From assembly GCA_045541455.1 (NCBI GenBank), contig JAZQJA010000014.1:1-43224 (forward strand): a DNA stretch of 43,224 bases, in the 5' to 3' direction. The DNA comes from RGIG9041 sp045541455. GTDB taxonomy: Bacteria; Bacillota; Clostridia; Oscillospirales; QAKW01. Positions 1 through 9,591 of the stretch are shown here, one piece after another (position 1 is the first letter of the stretch; the number at the start of each line of letters is the position of its first letter). The translations under genes were made by a program, and so were the position numbers. The notes under the pieces were generated by a model. That model ran no database searches. It was given only the letters and a program-made list of their open reading frames with translations, and was not told the DNA's origin.

Positions 1-125
1 GTTTCTTTAACTGCTTTTTCTTTTTTTACTTTAGCGGGTTTAATCTTCTTTGAAGCTGTAACATCAACTTCGGGAGTATTATCTTCAGTTGAATTAACAA
101 CATCATTATTTAAAATATCAGTCAT
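1..125 (-). CDS. Partial CDS, N-terminus of unknown protein, last visible gene of the ABC/DUF5696 operon
   Basis: Only the first 41 codons are inside the window; the gene continues past the left edge. Its ATG (125-123) overlaps the TAA of the DUF5696 gene by one base (TAATG), so translation is probably coupled, and a GGAGGTG sequence lies just upstream inside that gene. The visible peptide begins MTDILNNDVVNSTEDN and then becomes lysine-rich (KKIKPAKVKKEKAVKE), with no signal peptide. A charged, low-complexity cytoplasmic N-terminus like this is often seen ahead of a membrane protein, so another permease is possible, but nothing visible proves that. Function is unknown. Confidence 0.7.
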   Translation of the reverse strand, partial: MTDILNNDVVNSTEDNTPEVDVTASKKIKPAKVKKEKAVKE

Positions 126-2488
126 TATTTAGCACCTCCCACTACAGTATAGCTTCTTGCTGCCACGCTCACACCACTTACTGATGTATCGGTATATCCA
201 TAGTTTACATAAACCTTAGCACCATTTGAGAATGTCGAAATTCTAACATCATCAAGTATTTCATGGTTGATAATTTCACTTGCACCTACGGCATTATAAA
301 CTTTTTCCATTCTGCCATAAGTTTCAGATAATATTTCATAATAATCATCAAATGAACATGCATAATAATCAGAGAATGAAGTATCCTGGAACTCTGTCGA
401 TTCTGCTTTCATAAGTTGATAATACAAACTTATGCCAGACTCTGCACACTTAAGTTCAAGTTCTGAAACTTCTGAAGAAAGATTAAGTGCAGGAGATGCC
501 ATATTTACATAACCACGAAGTGCAATTTGATAGAATGGAACCGATGTCTGAGAAATAATAAGATAGCTTGAGTAAACTGGTGTTTCAACAATGTTATTAA
601 CACTGCCCAATACATAGGAATTACCAACTTTAGTACTTAAAATACCTTCAACTTTTTCATTTGCATTAACAAACATCTCTTGAGTAAGTTCGGTAGATTC
701 ATCTCTTGTAAGCATATTGTCCTTATTGTATGTAGCATAAGGATCAACACCGGCTGACTGGAATGAAAAGTTTTTAATGCCTTTTTTAAGTGCGTTGTCA
801 ATATATGTATTAGTAAACTCAATCATATATTGAGGATGAATAAGATGATAAAAACTACCGGCAATAGTAGATCTATTAAGAGATTTTGAAAAAGGATAAA
901 CAGTTACAGGTGTATTTGAAAGAGCAAACGCTGTATGCTGGAATTTCTTTATTTTTGATGTACCTGCATAGAAATTCTGCATATCTGCATCAAACGAAAT
1001 ATTTACATTTTGTTCATCAGCAAAATCTAAAAGGGCTTGAGCTTCTTTCACGCTACCAACTTTTGATTCTGTTTTAAAGTCAAGAGGTACGGCCGATTCT
1101 AAACCACCAGAACTCCAACCGGTAAGGTTAATAAGCATATTGCTTATATTTTTCTCTTTTAATTTAGCAACAATACCTTCTACTTCAGAAAAACTTGTAA
1201 GTTCTTTAACACCTGTGTAAGGAATGCCTAGGAAATGAGTAGGAGTTTTAACTGCACAGAACAAATCAATATTGAGTGCATTTACATACGAAGCATTCTC
1301 ATCAAGTTTTGCTAAATTCTGTGTTTCAACAAGATAATCCTGATATTTCTGAGCCATACCTACATAGGTAGAATTATCATCACCTAAAGGATAAACTCTA
1401 AGCGATATATTACCGCAAGTTTTATCACTGTAATAAACACCGTCACCAGAACCTGCTGCAGAATTTCTTCTTGACTGCGTATCACGTACAATATAATGTG
1501 AAGTAACGCTGTTATATGAATTAAAGAGTTTACTTACATTTGCCTTAATGGCGCCAGTGCCAGCACCCTCAGTGATTACAGTAAGGAAACCTGCACCATT
1601 TTTATAAACACCATATACAGGAAGGCTAACAGTCTCGTTTAGATCTACATAAGATGCATTATCAGATGATGCTGTGCGGTCTCTGTTGTAAATATAACCT
1701 GTATACTGAGAAAGGTTTTTACATACTTTATTAAAAGTCATAAGTGAGCCGCTTCCATCAGGAATCAGCGCATAACCGGTGTCTTTAAGACCGCCGGCAC
1801 CCATGTGAGGAAGAAGAGTAATCTGAGTAATTCTTGCATCAGAATTCTCTTCGATGCTATCCATCATAACTTTAATATCAAGATAATCTTCTTTTAACTC
1901 ATAACAAATCGGGATAGAGAAGTTTCTTGTAGCACCGCTGAAAACATAAGTGAAAATCTGCTGATTTCCTTTATGCTCAGAAACAATATGTGCTTCAGTT
2001 GATGGAATAGTAAGAATATCAAAACTAGCGTTAAGATAAGTAACAATTAATTGGGATTGTAATTTGTCCATGTTTGTGGAAAGAGCAATTTGGTCTTTCT
2101 CATAGTCCATGGGGTTCGAAAACCAAATTGCATCGGTTTTCTTATTATGAATTGCAAAGAAACCTGTAATATCGTTAATATAAAACGCAAGGTTTTCGTT
2201 TTCATCGGCCAAAGTAAAACTCTTAAGATACTCTTTGTTACCCTTTGTACCATCACCGGTCATACCGGACTCATCAATAATAATCTCAGTAGGGTCAATT
2301 ACTTCGCCGTCTTCACCGATTATAACATTTTCATCTTCAGATGCATTTTCATTTTCCTCAACATCTTCAGTTCCGGTCGTTGTAGTATCAGTTGTCTCTT
2401 CAACACCATCTGCATAAGAAAAAGCTGAGAGCATTGAGAACATCATACAAAATACGAGTAAAAATACTAATAATCTTTTAATTTTCAT
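125..2488 (-). CDS. Secreted DUF5696-type protein, glycosidase-like
   Basis: The 787-aa protein starts with a clear signal peptide (residues 1-27, hydrophobic core LLVFLLVFCMMFSMLSAF), followed by an acidic and Thr-rich linker to about residue 75. Residues 80-390 look like an all-beta domain (motif IPDGSGSLMTFN). Residues 400-700 look like a TIM barrel, with LINLTGWSSGG, NISFDADMQNF and FSFQSAGVDPYATYN at what would be successive strand ends. The last 80 residues (RISTFSNGAKVYVNYGY) resemble the C-terminal beta domain of many glycoside hydrolases. I recognise the protein as DUF5696-like from memory; hydrolase activity is inferred from the fold pattern only. A GGAGAG site precedes the ATG by 7 bases. 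It lies 16 bases after the Yip1 gene, in the operon with the sugar transporter, so it may process or bind the imported glycan outside the cell. Confidence 0.75.
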   Translation of the reverse strand: MKIKRLLVFLLVFCMMFSMLSAFSYADGVEETTDTTTTGTEDVEENENASEDENVIIGEDGEVIDPTEIIIDESGMTGDGTKGNKEYLKSFTLADENENLAFYINDITGFFAIHNKKTDAIWFSNPMDYEKDQIALSTNMDKLQSQLIVTYLNASFDILTIPSTEAHIVSEHKGNQQIFTYVFSGATRNFSIPICYELKEDYLDIKVMMDSIEENSDARITQITLLPHMGAGGLKDTGYALIPDGSGSLMTFNKVCKNLSQYTGYIYNRDRTASSDNASYVDLNETVSLPVYGVYKNGAGFLTVITEGAGTGAIKANVSKLFNSYNSVTSHYIVRDTQSRRNSAAGSGDGVYYSDKTCGNISLRVYPLGDDNSTYVGMAQKYQDYLVETQNLAKLDENASYVNALNIDLFCAVKTPTHFLGIPYTGVKELTSFSEVEGIVAKLKEKNISNMLINLTGWSSGGLESAVPLDFKTESKVGSVKEAQALLDFADEQNVNISFDADMQNFYAGTSKIKKFQHTAFALSNTPVTVYPFSKSLNRSTIAGSFYHLIHPQYMIEFTNTYIDNALKKGIKNFSFQSAGVDPYATYNKDNMLTRDESTELTQEMFVNANEKVEGILSTKVGNSYVLGSVNNIVETPVYSSYLIISQTSVPFYQIALRGYVNMASPALNLSSEVSELELKCAESGISLYYQLMKAESTEFQDTSFSDYYACSFDDYYEILSETYGRMEKVYNAVGASEIINHEILDDVRISTFSNGAKVYVNYGYTDTSVSGVSVAARSYTVVGGAK

Positions 2489-2504
2489 ATCAACACTCTC
2501 CTTT

Positions 2505-3134
2505 CTATCTCATTATCATTTCTGTAAAAATGGTTGCAAAGAAAATATATAATTGCTGAATAAGCACAACAAACAAAAAGATTATAAAGAAAATAATCGC
2601 CATACCAACAATAGTCATTAATGCATTAAATAAAGTTTTCTTTAATGTATAGTTATGTATTGTTTTCAATGAAAAAAGGAGTAAAACTATAAACCAAGCA
2701 TTAAAACACAAAGCAATCATTGAAACAAATACATATTCACCTGCAGTTAAAACATTAGAAGCAATAGCCTCAAAGAATCTAATGACAACCAGTGGTATCA
2801 AACAATAACAAGTTGATATATAGATATCAATCATTCTTCCCTCGCCATCAAGCAAAGTACACAATGCCCAATTGGCTACAACAAAAAGCAATACCATAAA
2901 TAGCGATCTCGAAAGAACCATAAAAATATTAAAGTCTTCAATACGAGAAGTATTAAATATAAAGCCTTTTGTTACAGTTAAAAGAATTTCGGAAAAAGTA
3001 AAAATCAAAAGTATTATTGTTGCAGAAATTATAGATCCATTTTTCTTTTCCTTAAGACTTTCTATTGTTTCAATAGGATGATTTATAATTCTAAGAGGAT
3101 TTATAGTACCTTTAAGACCAAAAGATTTATCCAT
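2505..3134 (-). CDS. Yip1-family integral membrane protein
   Basis: This 209-aa protein has a short cytoplasmic N-terminus (PLRIINHPIETIESLKEKKNGS, split here as PLRIINHP and ETIESLKEKK) and about five hydrophobic segments, near residues 35-55, 70-95, 105-125, 135-155 and 165-200. The start pattern 'npk.tfe.ik...' and the layout match the Yip1 domain family. No catalytic residues are evident. The gene overlaps the upstream NHL/TPR gene by 8 bases (ATGGATAA), and its GGAGG site lies inside that gene's last codons, so the two are translationally coupled and probably made in fixed ratio. In this operon it is most likely an accessory membrane partner of the transporter or of the anchored NHL protein; its molecular role is unknown. 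Confidence 0.75.
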   Translation of the reverse strand: MDKSFGLKGTINPLRIINHPIETIESLKEKKNGSIISATIILLIFTFSEILLTVTKGFIFNTSRIEDFNIFMVLSRSLFMVLLFVVANWALCTLLDGEGRMIDIYISTCYCLIPLVVIRFFEAIASNVLTAGEYVFVSMIALCFNAWFIVLLLFSLKTIHNYTLKKTLFNALMTIVGMAIIFFIIFLFVVLIQQLYIFFATIFTEMIMR

Positions 3135-4659
3135 TTATGGCACCTCCCTCTTTCTTTTCTTTTATGTTGGCATAAATTTTCTTTCCAAATAATCGCCAAC
3201 AAAATGCTAAAACGACAAGAACAACAAGCAAGGTCGCTATCATTCCAAAAGCATCCCTAATTTCTTGCTTTCTATAAAGTTCATAAGATCTTGAATAATT
3301 TTCACGGTCATTAGCGAGCTTAAACTCTTTCATAGCGTTTTCATACTCACCGTTCATATAATAAACTTTACCTATACCAACGTGAGCTAAATCTGAGTTA
3401 GCATTATAAGCGAGAACCTCACGCCACAACGGCTCTGCCTCAGCGTATAACCCTTCGTTATAATAAACTACAGCTTCATGTAGTGCCTTACCATAATCTG
3501 AAAGATCATAAACTGTTATTGCACACAAAACTTTATCTATTACAAGTGTTTTGGTACCAAGTTTTGCCATAGCAGATGCCTGCTCAAGTGTACCCACCTG
3601 CTGACCTTCACCACCATAAACAAATACTAAATTGCCTTCTGCATCGTATTCAAATATTTTAGAAAGGTTTGTATCGAGAACAGAGAAAAATCCATCATCG
3701 TCAACAACAATATCGACAAAGTTATTATCCTTAGTTGGAATTATTTGTAAATCACCATAGTTAGATGACAAAGCATCGGAAACCTTCTTAGTACTCTTAG
3801 TTGTAGGACTTAAAACATTTGCGCCTGTAAAGTTAAGTTTAGAAACCTCATTAGTTGACGATTCATTGGCGATTACGTTGGTAAACATAAAGCCATTTTT
3901 ATCTATCTCAAGATTTTCAAATTCAGTAGGAACATAAGTTACAAAAACATCGTCTATTTTCGCACCAAATAGTGAACGATAAATTTGTCTCCAATATATT
4001 TCCACATAATCTCCGACAGAAAGTTGAATTCTAGGTGCACCAAAAAATCGTACAAAGTCGCCTTTGGTATTAAACTCCAAAATACCATCAAGACATCCAC
4101 GTGAAATTACATAGGCCGAACCATTAATACCTATAGCAATTTTGAATGGCTGATAAGTATAGGATTCATCGAAAATATCATCACCCGGTTGTTCGTATTT
4201 CATTACAATTTGACCTTCTTTGGTCATTTTAAGAACCGAACCGTTATCAGTATCACAAATATAGATATAACCATTTTTATCAGTTGTGACACCACCTGGG
4301 TTTCTCATGTAATATACCGAACCATCTATATCAGTGAGAGCCTCATATTGTTTAATCAACTTAAAGTTTTGATCAAAAACACAAAGTCGTCCTCTACTAG
4401 CGTGACCACCTAGGTCAAGTAAATAGATTTCGTTTTTATCACTAACATAAATATCGTTGGGGTTATGAATAGAATTTATACCAAGGTCTTGTGAAAGATA
4501 AATAGCTTCAGGATAATAACCAGAAGGGCTACCTACTGTCTCACCATAAAAATTAAATCCGTATGTATTATATGGTATATAAGCGAAAGCAGGAATTGCA
4601 ATTGTTACTACCATTATTAATATAATGAAAGAAACAATTAATTTTTTAACATTTTTCAT
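3127..4659 (-). CDS. Membrane-anchored NHL-repeat / TPR protein
   Basis: The 510-aa protein has a signal peptide (residues 1-26, ending PAFA). NHL-type beta-propeller blades follow to about residue 380; examples are NPNDIYVSDKNEIYLLD, PGGVTTDKNGYIYICDTDNG and FVDIVVDDDGFFSVLDTN. Residues 390-465 form two or three TPR-like helix pairs (YYNEGLYAEAEPLWREVL, YYMNGEYENAMKEFKLA). A single membrane helix lies near residues 477-495 (LLVVLVVLAFCWRLF), with a basic tail after it. The propeller and TPR are therefore expected outside the cell, tethered at the C-terminus. The gene sits 17 bases after the MalG-type permease gene, with AGGGG nine bases before the ATG. Propeller plus TPR suggests a scaffold for protein or glycan contacts in the uptake complex; this is inference. 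Confidence 0.8.
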   Translation of the reverse strand: MKNVKKLIVSFIILIMVVTIAIPAFAYIPYNTYGFNFYGETVGSPSGYYPEAIYLSQDLGINSIHNPNDIYVSDKNEIYLLDLGGHASRGRLCVFDQNFKLIKQYEALTDIDGSVYYMRNPGGVTTDKNGYIYICDTDNGSVLKMTKEGQIVMKYEQPGDDIFDESYTYQPFKIAIGINGSAYVISRGCLDGILEFNTKGDFVRFFGAPRIQLSVGDYVEIYWRQIYRSLFGAKIDDVFVTYVPTEFENLEIDKNGFMFTNVIANESSTNEVSKLNFTGANVLSPTTKSTKKVSDALSSNYGDLQIIPTKDNNFVDIVVDDDGFFSVLDTNLSKIFEYDAEGNLVFVYGGEGQQVGTLEQASAMAKLGTKTLVIDKVLCAITVYDLSDYGKALHEAVVYYNEGLYAEAEPLWREVLAYNANSDLAHVGIGKVYYMNGEYENAMKEFKLANDRENYSRSYELYRKQEIRDAFGMIATLLVVLVVLAFCWRLFGKKIYANIKEKKEGGAING

Positions 4660-4676
4660 TATAACATTCCCCTCCC

Positions 4677-5531
4677 TTAACCTTTAATACCGGCATGCGC
4701 CATTGTCTTAACCGTACTACTCTGTGCCAATATAAAGAATATTATAGGCGGTATGAGCATTAATACCGAAGCAGCATAAGCCTCGCCAGCACGAGCAACA
4801 GAACCTGCTGTAGTAATCTGACTGAGTGCCGCAGGAAGCATTTTAATTGTTTCTGTATATACATACGATGAAGATGTTTCATTCCAGTTACGTTGGAAGG
4901 AAAATATTGCAAGTGTAAGCCATGCCGGCTTAACAGCAGGCATTGCAATTTTCCAAAGAATAGTCCACTCATTTGCACCATCAATACGCGCAGCCTCAAT
5001 CATAGCATTTGGGATTTGCGCCATATTCTGCTTAAGCAAGAATGTACCCATTGTGGCAGCAATTTCAGGTAATAAATATACCCAGAAAGTATTAATAATA
5101 CCCATTGTAGACATAACAAGGTATACAGGAATTTCAGTAACGCTACCAGAAAACAAAAGTGACCATACTATTACATTGAATATACCTTTTTTACCCGGGA
5201 AATTATTTTTAGCAAGCGGATAAGCACACATAGCCGCAGCAAAAATATGGATTACAGTACTTAAAACCGTATTCAAAACTGTGTTAAATACATATCTTGA
5301 AAACGGAACCCACGTTGATGAAGTAAGGTCAAACAATTGTGAAAAGTTTGCAAGTGTGGGGTTTCTTGCAAAAAAGCGAGGTGGGAAAATAAACAGCTCA
5401 TTATATGGTTTAAACGCCTGAATAACAGAATAGATAAGCGGTAAAGCCATGAATGCGCCGTAAAGTAACAGCATTACATATGTAGTAATATCGCCGGCTA
5501 TAGCGACTTTATTACGTCTTAATTTTGACAT
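4677..5531 (-). CDS. Carbohydrate ABC transporter permease (MalG/LplC type)
   Basis: The 284-aa protein has six predicted membrane helices and the permease EAA loop in the form EAARIDGANEWTILWKIAMP (about residues 182-201), which docks the ATPase. Length and loop are typical of the CUT1 family MalG-side permease, and the closing STVKTMAHAGIKG is typical of the LplC/YtcP branch used for oligosaccharides. It forms the expected pair with the permease encoded 20 bases upstream. AAGGAG lies about 10 bases before the ATG. No ATP-binding subunit is encoded nearby, as is usual for Gram-positive CUT1 importers that share an MsmK-like ATPase. The substrate cannot be read from the sequence. Confidence 0.93.
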   Translation of the reverse strand: MSKLRRNKVAIAGDITTYVMLLLYGAFMALPLIYSVIQAFKPYNELFIFPPRFFARNPTLANFSQLFDLTSSTWVPFSRYVFNTVLNTVLSTVIHIFAAAMCAYPLAKNNFPGKKGIFNVIVWSLLFSGSVTEIPVYLVMSTMGIINTFWVYLLPEIAATMGTFLLKQNMAQIPNAMIEAARIDGANEWTILWKIAMPAVKPAWLTLAIFSFQRNWNETSSSYVYTETIKMLPAALSQITTAGSVARAGEAYAASVLMLIPPIIFFILAQSSTVKTMAHAGIKG

Positions 5532-5551
5532 TTACAATACGCTCCTTTCTA

Positions 5552-6511
5552 TTAATCATGTGAAATGGGTTTTAATAACTTATTAACAATACCCTTAGTA
5601 CCTAACATAAGTGCAAAAAGTACAACAGATAAAGCAGATGCATATCCAAGTTCAAAGCGCGTATGACCAAAGTCTGAAATATGCAACGTTATTGTATGAG
5701 CAGCATAGTCAACCGACGGGAAGCCAACAAGTGCAGAAGAAATACTACCAACCGAGAAAGCTGATGAAATTTGCATAACCGCACCAAACATTAATGATCC
5801 GCCCATCTGAGGAAGAATAATATAGATAAGTTCCTGGAATCTATTTTTGATACCATCAATAGCACCAGCTTCAACAAGTGAAGGATCAAGGTTTTGGAGA
5901 CCGGCAACAAAAGCAAGGAAGCCAGTACCCAAGCTACACCAAAGCTGAACAAAAATTACTATGTTTAACATATAATTAGTGTTTGTAAGCCACTGTATAG
6001 GTTCATTGATAAATCCAAACTGCATCAATGTAGAGTTCAAAAGACCATACATATCACCACTAAAAATAAATTGCCAAATAAAATATATATTAGCAAGTGT
6101 AGGAGCATAGAAAATAACGGTAAACGTAGCTCTTGCAACTGGAGGTAAATCGTTAATAAACCATGCAAATACAAAGCAGAGGAAATATGACACAGGTCCT
6201 GTTATAATAGCGAACTGGAATGTATTCTTTAACGCAATAAGAAATACCTCATCTTCAAGAAACATTCTAACATAGTTATCCCAACCAACAAAAACCGGCG
6301 AATTCAAAATATCGTATCTGGTAAAAGATAAAATCATTGAAGATCCTACTGGTAAAATCGTAAAGAGAAAGAAAAATAAAAGAAACGGAGCCATAAGGAA
6401 ATAGTTAACTTTATTTTCTTTGATTTTATTCCAAGTAAGATGAGCTTTTTCTCCGAAAGTCAGACGTGACTTTTTAAGCAATTCAACTTCTTTACTTGTA
6501 ATTTTAGCCAT
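5552..6511 (-). CDS. Sugar ABC transporter permease (MalF/LplB type)
   Basis: This 319-aa protein has a cytoplasmic basic N-terminus of about 35 residues, then six membrane helices beginning VNYFLMAPFLLFFFLFTILP. The EAA loop reads EAGAIDGIKNRFQELIYIIL (about residues 215-234). This is the MalF/UgpA/LplB-side permease of a CUT1 importer and pairs with the next gene. Its ATG overlaps the stop codon of the solute-binding protein gene by one base (TAATG), and a GGAGGAGG site lies within the last codons of that gene, so the binding protein and permease are translationally coupled. Confidence 0.93.
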   Translation of the reverse strand: MAKITSKEVELLKKSRLTFGEKAHLTWNKIKENKVNYFLMAPFLLFFFLFTILPVGSSMILSFTRYDILNSPVFVGWDNYVRMFLEDEVFLIALKNTFQFAIITGPVSYFLCFVFAWFINDLPPVARATFTVIFYAPTLANIYFIWQFIFSGDMYGLLNSTLMQFGFINEPIQWLTNTNYMLNIVIFVQLWCSLGTGFLAFVAGLQNLDPSLVEAGAIDGIKNRFQELIYIILPQMGGSLMFGAVMQISSAFSVGSISSALVGFPSVDYAAHTITLHISDFGHTRFELGYASALSVVLFALMLGTKGIVNKLLKPISHD

Positions 6512-9500
6512 TATTTCTTCGCCTCCTCCGGAACCGCAAGATTATATTCCATACGTTTACGCCAGATTTCATCATTGATTTGGTCGTTATAATAGAACAA
6601 CATTTCTCTTGGGTTAGTATAATTATTTGTTACATTTCTAAAGGCATTAATAATAGAACGACTTACATAGTAACCACCAACAAGTTCAGGATACTCTTTA
6701 ACCCATTCACGCTGTGCCTTAATAGCACTCGCCTCATCTGAAGTCCAATTTAAAAGTTCAAATGCTTCAAGGTTAGCTGTTGTATATCTAGCAACAGGAC
6801 CAATAGCCATTTCAATTCTATTACCATAATCAGACATTGTATCTGCCTGAGTCCACCATTTTAAGAATTCCCATGAATCTGCTTCTTTTCTGGCTTTTAC
6901 TTCTGCATCCTTAGACTTATTATTAATAATGCAGCACGCTGTAAGACCAACGGAACCTTCTGTTCTGTTTATCTTTCCAGTAGAATCAACAGTTCCCGGA
7001 ATTGGAGCTACACCCCATAATCCACTAAGTTCAGGAGCAGATTCTGCAAGATATGTAATATTTGAATAAGATTCAAATACAAGCGGCATTTCACCGCTTC
7101 TAAAACGTGTATACCAGCTATATGAAAGTGGGAAATCATATAATGTATAATAATTTGTCCATTTAGTAAATGCATCAACAACATATTGTTCTTCAAACTT
7201 GGTCTGTGACCCGTCTGAATAATAAATATCTCCGCCACTCTGCATAATAAATGTAAAGAACAGGTTGGTTGAAATTGCTGATTCAATACCAACTGTCATA
7301 TTATTCTCTTGTATAATAGGAAGAATCTGGTCAAACTCATCCCATGTATTAGGAACGGTGATTCCAAGTTCTTCAAATACATCTTTGCGGTAAAATAGCA
7401 TAGAGAAATTTTGAGTTTCAGGAAGAGCAAAAGCTTTATTGATTTTGTTTCCTTTATCATCAACAGTATCCATCGTATATGGAACAGTAGCATATGTCGT
7501 GAAACGTTTGGTTATTTCATCATAATCGTCAAACTCTTTTAAGTTTACAAGAGCATTACGGAAACCAAGGTTCATGGGTTCAGTTCTCGAAACATGAAGC
7601 GCCACATCAGGACCTCTTCCCGCAACAATTGCTTTTGACAATACACCCAAAGGAACAAGCGACACGTTAACCTTAATACCACTATTAGGAGTAAAATCAT
7701 TATCAACAAGTGTTTTAAGGGCAATAGCCTGGTCACGTCCTGTACCAACCCAAGCTGTAATCATTCTATCTTCGTCAGTAGAAGAACCGCCGATTGCAGT
7801 GTAATCATCTATAAATGAAGAAACAAATGCGTTTATCTCATGTCCGGCCTTTTCAATAAAGTTAGACTTATAGTTAGGAGTTTTAACACCAGACCCTGCA
7901 AATATCAACTTATCAAGCTGAAGAGGAATATCTCTGATATTAATCATCCACGAACCGAGAGTACTTATATTGTCCTTAAATGTTGAAAGACGATCAGGAA
8001 TGGTGTAGGGTTTCTCAAGAAAACTATCTATTTGAACATATAGAGTTTTAAGAATTTCACTTTCACCGCCAGTGTTGGTGGAAACAGCATCTACTTCAGA
8101 CTTAATTTGCTTAAGTGTTTCAGAAACCTGAAGGAACATAGCTTCAAGATTAGCTACATTCTCTAAAAGTTCGTAGTCACGGTAAGTATCCGGAGATGTA
8201 CCGGTAATCATGATTATTTTACGATAAATATAGTTGAGCTTATAAACAGCAGTTTCAACATCACGGCTAGCCTTAGCCATATCACCGATAACAGCTTCTA
8301 GTGATAAATCGTGTGTTCCTTTCTCAAGGTAAATCTTATATGGCTCAAATTTTCCGTTTTCATCTGTAGTGCCAGCCTTACAGTATTGATAACCGTTGCC
8401 ATAATCGAATGAAATTGCTTTGGCTTCAGCAAAAGGTACTACATTATCAATATAAAGTTTTCTATATATTGTTACACCACGCTGAAAAGACTGTCTATAT
8501 CTAAACGACAATTCATAATAACCGGATTCTTTAACATCGATTGTATAGTTTACTCTACCAAGACTTGAATTCCAGTTAGAACCACCAAAAGTATTATAAA
8601 CAGTTTTACTTACACTGTAAGGAGTAACCTTAGGGTCGCTTCTGTCATAAACATTTTGGAGAATAGATTCTGTTTTATCAATATAATCTTCTGCTTCTAA
8701 TTCAAAATATGTAGTTGCATCTTTTGCACCTTTAGCGTCATACTCCGAAATATAATCAGCATATGATTTAAGTTCTCCATCGTTATGCAGTCTTATTTTT
8801 GAAATCGCATAAGTACCTGAAACAGATTTAATTGTAATCTTATGTGTACCGGCAGTAAGGTAATACATAAGCGGCTCATTATAGTTACCGTTAGGTTCAT
8901 AAAAATCTGTCGTTACCCATTTAGGCGTAATTACCTGATTGGGAAGTAATTCGTTTCCTACCGAGTCGGTTTGAACTTCTTTTGACTCATCAGCCCAGTT
9001 ACGTTTGAGAATCAAACTCTCAGAAGTATTAAAGGGTGAAGCATCATCAATAAGAATGGAAAATTCCAAGTCTCTTGTAACCCTATCAGCCTCTGCAAAG
9101 TATGTAAATTCAACATTGTACATACCGGTTTCCGGAACAGTAACTGTGTAAACAAATTCACCATTCTTTTGAACCTTAAGCACGTTCTTTTCGCCATTGT
9201 ACTCATCAACTTTTGTTACAGTTGCAGTAGTAGAATCGTACGCAGAAGGGTCGATAACAACTTCAGGCATTTTTTTGTTGTACGCAGAATACTTTTCAAC
9301 ATAATCTGCATATTCACCTGTGCGTTCAAAACCACTGATGTAAAGTTGCATTAACTCTTCTACATCAGGCTCATCTGCCTCGCCACTTTCTCCATCCATA
9401 GAAATAGCGTTTTTGGAATCATCAGAGGTTAAAGCATCATCTTCAACCGATTCCACAGAAACGTCAGTTTCTAAATCAACATCTTCACCATCTGCCATTG

Positions 9501-9591
9501 TGAAAACACTGAAAGAGGAGAGGAACATTATAACGGCTAACAGCATGAACATGGTTTTAAACAAAATTTTTGTTATTTTGCTGCTATACAT
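6511..9591 (-). CDS. Very large extracellular solute-binding protein with two N-terminal beta-sandwich modules
   Basis: The protein is 1026 aa, while a normal CUT1 binding protein is 400-550 aa. A signal peptide (about residues 1-33, ending SVFTMADG) carries no cysteine, so there is no lipobox. An acidic linker follows. Two jelly-roll-like modules lie near residues 100-270 and 275-460 (GMYNVEFTYFAEADR and AGTHKITIKS; YFELEAEDYI and SGYYELSFRYRQS), resembling CBM6/35 domains. A helical region spans about 460-610, and the binding domain 610-1026 (ITAWVGTGRDQAIALKTLV, GRGPDVALHVSR, MPLVFESYSN). An in-frame GTG lies five codons upstream, but it is part of the GTGGAGG ribosome site, which sits 8 bases from the ATG at 9591; hence this start. 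It is the first gene of the operon, behind a good promoter. Confidence 0.9.
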   Translation of the reverse strand: MYSSKITKILFKTMFMLLAVIMFLSSFSVFTMADGEDVDLETDVSVESVEDDALTSDDSKNAISMDGESGEADEPDVEELMQLYISGFERTGEYADYVEKYSAYNKKMPEVVIDPSAYDSTTATVTKVDEYNGEKNVLKVQKNGEFVYTVTVPETGMYNVEFTYFAEADRVTRDLEFSILIDDASPFNTSESLILKRNWADESKEVQTDSVGNELLPNQVITPKWVTTDFYEPNGNYNEPLMYYLTAGTHKITIKSVSGTYAISKIRLHNDGELKSYADYISEYDAKGAKDATTYFELEAEDYIDKTESILQNVYDRSDPKVTPYSVSKTVYNTFGGSNWNSSLGRVNYTIDVKESGYYELSFRYRQSFQRGVTIYRKLYIDNVVPFAEAKAISFDYGNGYQYCKAGTTDENGKFEPYKIYLEKGTHDLSLEAVIGDMAKASRDVETAVYKLNYIYRKIIMITGTSPDTYRDYELLENVANLEAMFLQVSETLKQIKSEVDAVSTNTGGESEILKTLYVQIDSFLEKPYTIPDRLSTFKDNISTLGSWMINIRDIPLQLDKLIFAGSGVKTPNYKSNFIEKAGHEINAFVSSFIDDYTAIGGSSTDEDRMITAWVGTGRDQAIALKTLVDNDFTPNSGIKVNVSLVPLGVLSKAIVAGRGPDVALHVSRTEPMNLGFRNALVNLKEFDDYDEITKRFTTYATVPYTMDTVDDKGNKINKAFALPETQNFSMLFYRKDVFEELGITVPNTWDEFDQILPIIQENNMTVGIESAISTNLFFTFIMQSGGDIYYSDGSQTKFEEQYVVDAFTKWTNYYTLYDFPLSYSWYTRFRSGEMPLVFESYSNITYLAESAPELSGLWGVAPIPGTVDSTGKINRTEGSVGLTACCIINNKSKDAEVKARKEADSWEFLKWWTQADTMSDYGNRIEMAIGPVARYTTANLEAFELLNWTSDEASAIKAQREWVKEYPELVGGYYVSRSIINAFRNVTNNYTNPREMLFYYNDQINDEIWRKRMEYNLAVPEEAKK

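Noticed and set aside
2235..2417. Ser/Thr/Pro-rich 60-codon frame on the plus strand
   Set aside because: It is antisense to the acidic linker of the DUF5696 protein; its composition mirrors the Asp/Glu/Thr codons of that linker and there is no ribosome site.
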